Below the pieces are notes generated by a model. That model worked only from the letters and a program-made list of their open reading frames with translations, did no database searches and had not been told where the DNA came from. Below, piece by piece: positions 60,223 through 64,000 of a stretch of DNA of 64,000 nucleotides (position 1 is the stretch's first letter; each line of letters opens with the position of its first letter). This DNA comes from Roseivirga sp. (GTDB lineage: Bacteria > Bacteroidota > Bacteroidia > Cytophagales > Cyclobacteriaceae). Location: assembly GCA_029262895.1 (NCBI GenBank), contig JAJCYM010000045.1, forward strand, positions 62,001-126,000. The letters are read 5' to 3'. A program made the position numbers and the translations under genes.

Positions 60223-61795
60223 TACGCTTAGGGCTTATATAGTAGTTTTCCTGTTTCTGTTTGTGGCGCAAATTTCGATGGAGGCCCAAATTGAACAGCC
60301 ATTTAGGTACGAGATCAAGTATGAGTGGCAGTACGAGAATCATCTCGTGATTTCCAACGAGGAGAGAGGGTTGACACTGGTCAGAACCGATAGGGATAAT
60401 ACGGGAAGAGATTATCCCGTGAAGTTCACGCATCTTAACAACAAACTTGAAGAGGTTTGGAAGGATTCGATTGAAGTTGAAGGTCGTATGTTCTTAAGAG
60501 GCTACCACCATCAGAAGGATAAGCTGTTTGTAATGTTTCAGGATTATCCTGTCCGCAAGCGCATCAATGTACTCAGTCTGGACTACAACACACAAAAAGT
60601 CACTTCGCATGAAACAAGTCAAATTGCTGAATTGGACTTGCAGGAATTTGAGGTTATACAAAATACGGCCATTCTAGGAGGTTATTTTGAGCAACGCCCA
60701 GTGGTTTTTGCCTACGATCTTGAAAAAAACACGGTCAAGGCAGTTCAAGGCGTCTACAAGAACGATTCCAGATTGCTTGAAGTGAGGATCAATAAGGACA
60801 GCGTGACTTTTAATGTACTTGTGGCCGAAATGAATGAGGAAAGGGATCAAACAATTATCGTAAGTACCTATGATTATGAAGGCAATCCGGTGCGTGGGTA
60901 TGAATTGGAAACTAAAAAGGACTACTCCTTAATTGACGGGGTCTCGTCTTCCATCAACGAGGTGAGCCAGGTTATAGTGGGGAACTACGGCTACAAATCA
61001 AATACTTTGCCCAGTGGTATTTACATTAACTATATCAACCGCCAGGGTGAGCAAACCATGAATTATTTGAACTATGCCGACCTCGATAGGTTTTTGGATT
61101 ATCAGGGTAAAAACCGAGCCGAAAAAGCGAAGGTCAAAGCGACAGAGATCAAAGAAAAGGGTAGAGAGCAACGCTATAAACTGCAGGCCTTGGCCAGAGA
61201 GCTCGTTGAAATCGATGACAAGTTGATTTTACAGGCGGAATATTTCAGGCCTGGTAGTTCCAGGAACCCAACCAGCCGAAACTTCAGTGATTTTAATAGG
61301 AGAAACGATGGCGGGAGAGACTTTGCTGACATGGTAAGAGATATCAACTCAACACCAATAGGTAGCTATGATTTCACCCATGCTTATGCGCTTGTCATGG
61401 ATTTGAAAGGGAAGGTCTTATGGGATGATAGTTTCAGAATGAACTATACTTTACAAGGGCCGCTTGATCAGCATGGACGTTTTCAATGGGAAAAGGAGAA
61501 ACAGCACCTTGTATACTCACACTATGACGGGTTGGAAGAAACAGTTTTCGCCAAGGTATTGGATGGTACAGGAGAAAATGTAATTTCAACCGCCACACTT
61601 GAGGTTGGTTCAGAGTTCGAAAAGAGGGAAGAGGTACGGGCTTCGGTTTTGATGCAACGCTGGTATGGTGAGTATTTTGTGGCCTATGGCATTCAGGCAG
61701 TAAGGCCAAAAGATAAGTCCGGAGGCGCGGAGCGGGTTTACTTTATTAATGCGATCAAGCTGAATCCAAAGTCGCCCAACTCAAAATTGGATTAA
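60215..61795 (+). CDS. secreted hypothetical protein
   Basis: A 526-residue protein with a signal peptide (YIVVFLFLFVAQISMEAQ, residues 8-25). The body is beta-rich with many charged residues, with a Lys/Glu helix near 300-330 (NRAEKAKVKATEIKEKGREQ). No recognised domain. Proteins of this type occur in Bacteroidota without known function. It follows the EVE gene by overlap. Confidence 0.7.
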   Translation: MNNTLRAYIVVFLFLFVAQISMEAQIEQPFRYEIKYEWQYENHLVISNEERGLTLVRTDRDNTGRDYPVKFTHLNNKLEEVWKDSIEVEGRMFLRGYHHQKDKLFVMFQDYPVRKRINVLSLDYNTQKVTSHETSQIAELDLQEFEVIQNTAILGGYFEQRPVVFAYDLEKNTVKAVQGVYKNDSRLLEVRINKDSVTFNVLVAEMNEERDQTIIVSTYDYEGNPVRGYELETKKDYSLIDGVSSSINEVSQVIVGNYGYKSNTLPSGIYINYINRQGEQTMNYLNYADLDRFLDYQGKNRAEKAKVKATEIKEKGREQRYKLQALARELVEIDDKLILQAEYFRPGSSRNPTSRNFSDFNRRNDGGRDFADMVRDINSTPIGSYDFTHAYALVMDLKGKVLWDDSFRMNYTLQGPLDQHGRFQWEKEKQHLVYSHYDGLEETVFAKVLDGTGENVISTATLEVGSEFEKREEVRASVLMQRWYGEYFVAYGIQAVRPKDKSGGAERVYFINAIKLNPKSPNSKLD

Positions 61796-61831
61796 AAATC
61801 ACCCAGTTTTAAGAACTGCAAATCCTTTTAC

Positions 61832-61839
61832 TATATTTG
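61832..61839 (+). promoter_or_regulatory. -7 element for pyrR-pyrB
   Basis: TATATTTG lies 9 nt before the pyrR start at 61849, so the leader is about 5 nt or none. No PyrR-type attenuator is seen in the short gap to the preceding gene. Confidence 0.55.
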
Positions 61840-61848
61840 TAACCTAGA

Positions 61849-62394
61849 ATGCAGCGCAGACTTCTTCTAGGTCAACCCCAACTAGCCATCACCATTGGCA
61901 GACTCTGTCAGGAACTGATAGAAAACCACGATAATTTTGAAAATTCAGTGATTCTTGGTCTACAGCCAAGAGGAATATTCTTTGCTGAAAGGATAGAGGC
62001 TAGATTACGGGAATTCATCGGTAAGGAGATCCAAATTGGGCATTTGGATGCTACTTTTCACCGGGATGACTTTAGAAGAAGGGAACTTCCAAAACGAGCC
62101 AACGAAACAAAAATTGATTTTCTGATCGAAGACAAAAGAGTCATTCTTATTGATGATGTCTTCTATACAGGGCGATCGGTTCGGGCAGCTTTGGATGCCA
62201 TGACCACATTTGGTCGACCTGAGAAGGTTGAGCTGTTGGTGTTGGTGGAGCGCAAATATTCTCGCCATGTTCCCATTAAACCAGATTATGTAGGGCATCA
62301 CGTCAATACGATTGATACACAAAAGGTATTGGTGGAATGGGAAGAACAAGGCTTGGATGATGACAATATTTGGCTAATAAATAAAGAGGATTAA
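61849..62394 (+). CDS. pyrR: bifunctional PyrR: regulator/uracil phosphoribosyltransferase
   Basis: A 181-residue phosphoribosyltransferase. PRPP motif [19 protein letters not shown] (split at residues 101-119) and QPRGIFFA (about 38-45), ending with [15 protein letters not shown] typical of PyrR. It regulates pyrimidine genes by RNA binding in many bacteria, and can salvage uracil. Here its leader is too short to hold an attenuator, so it may act on others. It overlaps pyrB by 1 nt. Confidence 0.92.
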   Translation: MQRRLLLGQPQLAITIGRLCQELIENHDNFENSVILGLQPRGIFFAERIEARLREFIGKEIQIGHLDATFHRDDFRRRELPKRANETKIDFLIEDKRVILIDDVFYTGRSVRAALDAMTTFGRPEKVELLVLVERKYSRHVPIKPDYVGHHVNTIDTQKVLVEWEEQGLDDDNIWLINKED

Positions 62395-63323
62395 TGCAAA
62401 GGCAACTGAGCGTCAAACATCTCCTGGGGATTAAAAATCTTACAGCTGAAGATATTGAACTCATTTTTGAAACAGCTGAAGAATTTAAAGATGTCATCAA
62501 TCGACCGATTAAAAAGGTGCCATCCCTGAGAGACATTACTATTGCCAATGTCTTTTTTGAAAACTCTACCCGCACCAAACTGTCTTTCGAGCTTGCGGAA
62601 AAAAGACTCTCTGCCGATGTAATCAACTTTTCATCCAGTGGCAGCTCCGTGAAAAAAGGGGAAACCCTCCTGGATACAGTTAACAACATCCTCGCCATGA
62701 AAGTGGATATGGTTGTGATGAGACACTCAAGTCCCGGAGCACCTCATTTTCTCTCAAGGCATATTGAAGCCAACATTGTCAATGCAGGTGACGGCACACA
62801 TGAACACCCCACGCAGGCTTTGCTTGATACCTTTTCGATTAGAGAAAAATTAGGTGATATAGCAGGCAAAAAAGTGGTGATTGTCGGAGACATCTTACAC
62901 TCAAGAGTAGCCCTATCAAATATTTTTGCCCTTCAAAAAATGGGAGCGGAAGTAATGGTTTGTGGGCCAATTACATTGCTTCCTAAATACATCAGTTCCC
63001 TTGGTGTGAAAGTAGAGTTGGACGTACGAAAAGCGCTGGCCTGGTGCGATGTCGCCAATGTGCTCAGAATCCAGCTGGAAAGGCAGCAGATAAAGTATTT
63101 CCCTTCCCTCCGCGAATACTCACTTTATTATGGCATCAATAAAAAGATGTTGGACGGCCTGGATAAGGAAATCACCGTACTCCATCCTGGCCCTATCAAT
63201 CGAGGCGTAGAATTGAGCAGTGATGTTGCTGATTCGGATCAGGCAATAATCCTGGACCAGGTGGAAAATGGTGTTGCAATCCGCATGGCAGTTTTATACC
63301 TTTTAGCCTCAGTATCCTCTTAA
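62394..63323 (+). CDS. pyrB: aspartate carbamoyltransferase catalytic chain
   Basis: A 309-residue ATCase chain. Carbamoyl-phosphate binding motif [12 protein letters not shown] (residues 54-65), [17 protein letters not shown] (about 138-145) and the PGPINRGVE segment are all typical. It makes carbamoyl aspartate in de novo pyrimidine synthesis. No pyrI is adjacent. The ATG overlaps the pyrR stop by 1 nt. Confidence 0.96.
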   Translation: MQRQLSVKHLLGIKNLTAEDIELIFETAEEFKDVINRPIKKVPSLRDITIANVFFENSTRTKLSFELAEKRLSADVINFSSSGSSVKKGETLLDTVNNILAMKVDMVVMRHSSPGAPHFLSRHIEANIVNAGDGTHEHPTQALLDTFSIREKLGDIAGKKVVIVGDILHSRVALSNIFALQKMGAEVMVCGPITLLPKYISSLGVKVELDVRKALAWCDVANVLRIQLERQQIKYFPSLREYSLYYGINKKMLDGLDKEITVLHPGPINRGVELSSDVADSDQAIILDQVENGVAIRMAVLYLLASVSS

Positions 63324-63330
63324 TTAACAC

Positions 63331-64000
63331 ATGAAGAAAGTCCTTATAAGAACACTGGTAGTGATTCTAATAGTTGTCGCTGCATTTTATCTGTTTGTGG
63401 TACCGAAAACGGTTTCCATGGTTACGGATTACCCGCGCTATACTTTCGAAGATGTCACAGAAAACCCTGAACTACTTGAGGGCTTTTATATTGGAGATGC
63501 GCGTGATCCTGAAGCCTATGGTTTTCCGAATTTTGAAGAAATCACTTACAAAACCCTATTCGATGATCTCAATTTAAGCGGTTGGTATATACCAGCTTCC
63601 GATACTGTTGCACAAACGTTGGTGATCAGTCACGGAAGAACTTCTAATCGACTAAAGGCCATGAAGTACCTTCAAATCATCAAGGACTATGGCTTGGATA
63701 GTCTTTATAACGTCTTTATTCCGGATCTCAGGAACTCAGGTCGGTCAGAAGAAGCCAAGACAGGAATGGGCTATGAGTTTGCTGAGGACATTGTGGGCAC
63801 CATGACCATGCTTCAGACCAGATTCAATCAGGATGAATTTGTGTTGTGGGGTTTTTCTATGGGAGCGATGGCCAGTGCCACAGCGATGCATCGCCCGGAT
63901 TTGGTTGAAGTTTTGGAGGAGAACAACATCCAGGTGAAGAAGTTAATTCTTGCTTCACCACTCAGCAATGTTGAGAAAACGCTTCGGGCGGCCAGTCAGG
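63331..64000 (+). CDS. alpha/beta hydrolase, 3' end outside window
   Basis: About 223 residues are visible from the ATG at 63331. An N-terminal membrane helix (VLIRTLVVILIVVAAFYLFV) anchors it. The oxyanion region LVISHGRTSNR and the nucleophile elbow GFSMGA (about residues 170-175) mark an alpha/beta hydrolase. The acid and His lie past the edge. It follows pyrB by 7 nt. Confidence 0.85.
   Translation, partial: MKKVLIRTLVVILIVVAAFYLFVVPKTVSMVTDYPRYTFEDVTENPELLEGFYIGDARDPEAYGFPNFEEITYKTLFDDLNLSGWYIPASDTVAQTLVISHGRTSNRLKAMKYLQIIKDYGLDSLYNVFIPDLRNSGRSEEAKTGMGYEFAEDIVGTMTMLQTRFNQDEFVLWGFSMGAMASATAMHRPDLVEVLEENNIQVKKLILASPLSNVEKTLRAASQ

Noticed and set aside
1-64000. CRISPR array or rRNA genes
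   Set aside because: No regularly spaced direct repeats with unique spacers and no rRNA segments were seen.

Overview
The window is bacterial and most likely from the Bacteroidota, probably order Cytophagales. The grounds are promoters with the TAnnTTTG -7 element (33371-33378 and 61832-61839 among others), weak Shine-Dalgarno signals, and a gene set typical of the group (WbqC, DUF3179, YpdA, PyrR-PyrB, di-haem peroxidase, Spy-like/ECF-sigma locus). Genus cannot be fixed from sequence reading alone.

It splits into two halves. Positions 1 to about 32,800 are an accessory region. It holds a HerA/NurA pair; a VirD4/HerA-type ATPase with a replication-relaxation-like protein; a recombination module (a tRNA-Asn 3' half that looks like an attP core, two convergent overlapping tyrosine recombinases, an excisionase-like protein, an orphan Dam methylase); and a defence island. 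The island contains a Gabija pair with a third gene, an unrecognised three-gene set with a likely PD-(D/E)XK nuclease, and a CoiA/DUF6035-like protein, and it ends at a decayed tyrosine recombinase. Next, on the minus strand, is a transfer-type operon: a TraG/VirD4 coupling protein downstream of genes that look like ubiquitin-style E1 (ThiF), E2 and JAB/JAMM components. The right edge has a divergent XRE regulator/small gene pair and a large serine recombinase whose 3' end runs into tRNA-Glu. No relaxase, VirB4 or mating-pore gene was recognised, so this is at most part of a conjugative or mobilisable element; its left end is outside the window.

Positions 32,802-33,400 are a small tRNA operon read leftward from a canonical promoter: a truncated tRNA-Ser copy, a GIY-YIG gene, an intact tRNA-Ser and tRNA-Glu. 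The truncated tRNA-Ser carries two related 22-nt double-hairpin insertions, one in the anticodon loop and one in the D loop, with paired substitutions between them. This is the most unusual small-scale structure in the window.

Positions 33,416-64,000 are ordinary chromosomal genes: YihY, a hotdog thioesterase, MltG, a TsaC-like synthase, WbqC, ClpC, an M20 amidohydrolase, a cytochrome c peroxidase, an ECF sigma operon with Spy-like proteins, DUF3179, thioredoxin-like proteins, a small ABC transporter, YpdA, a TetR/SDR pair with candidate operators, an ion channel, an M28 peptidase, a TolB-like protein, TlpA-like proteins, DUF3052, a GT9 glycosyltransferase, PolX, an EVE protein, PyrR, PyrB and a truncated alpha/beta hydrolase. 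Their intergenic spaces carry several hairpin-type repeats, including a tandem 266-bp duplication that contains the clpC terminator.
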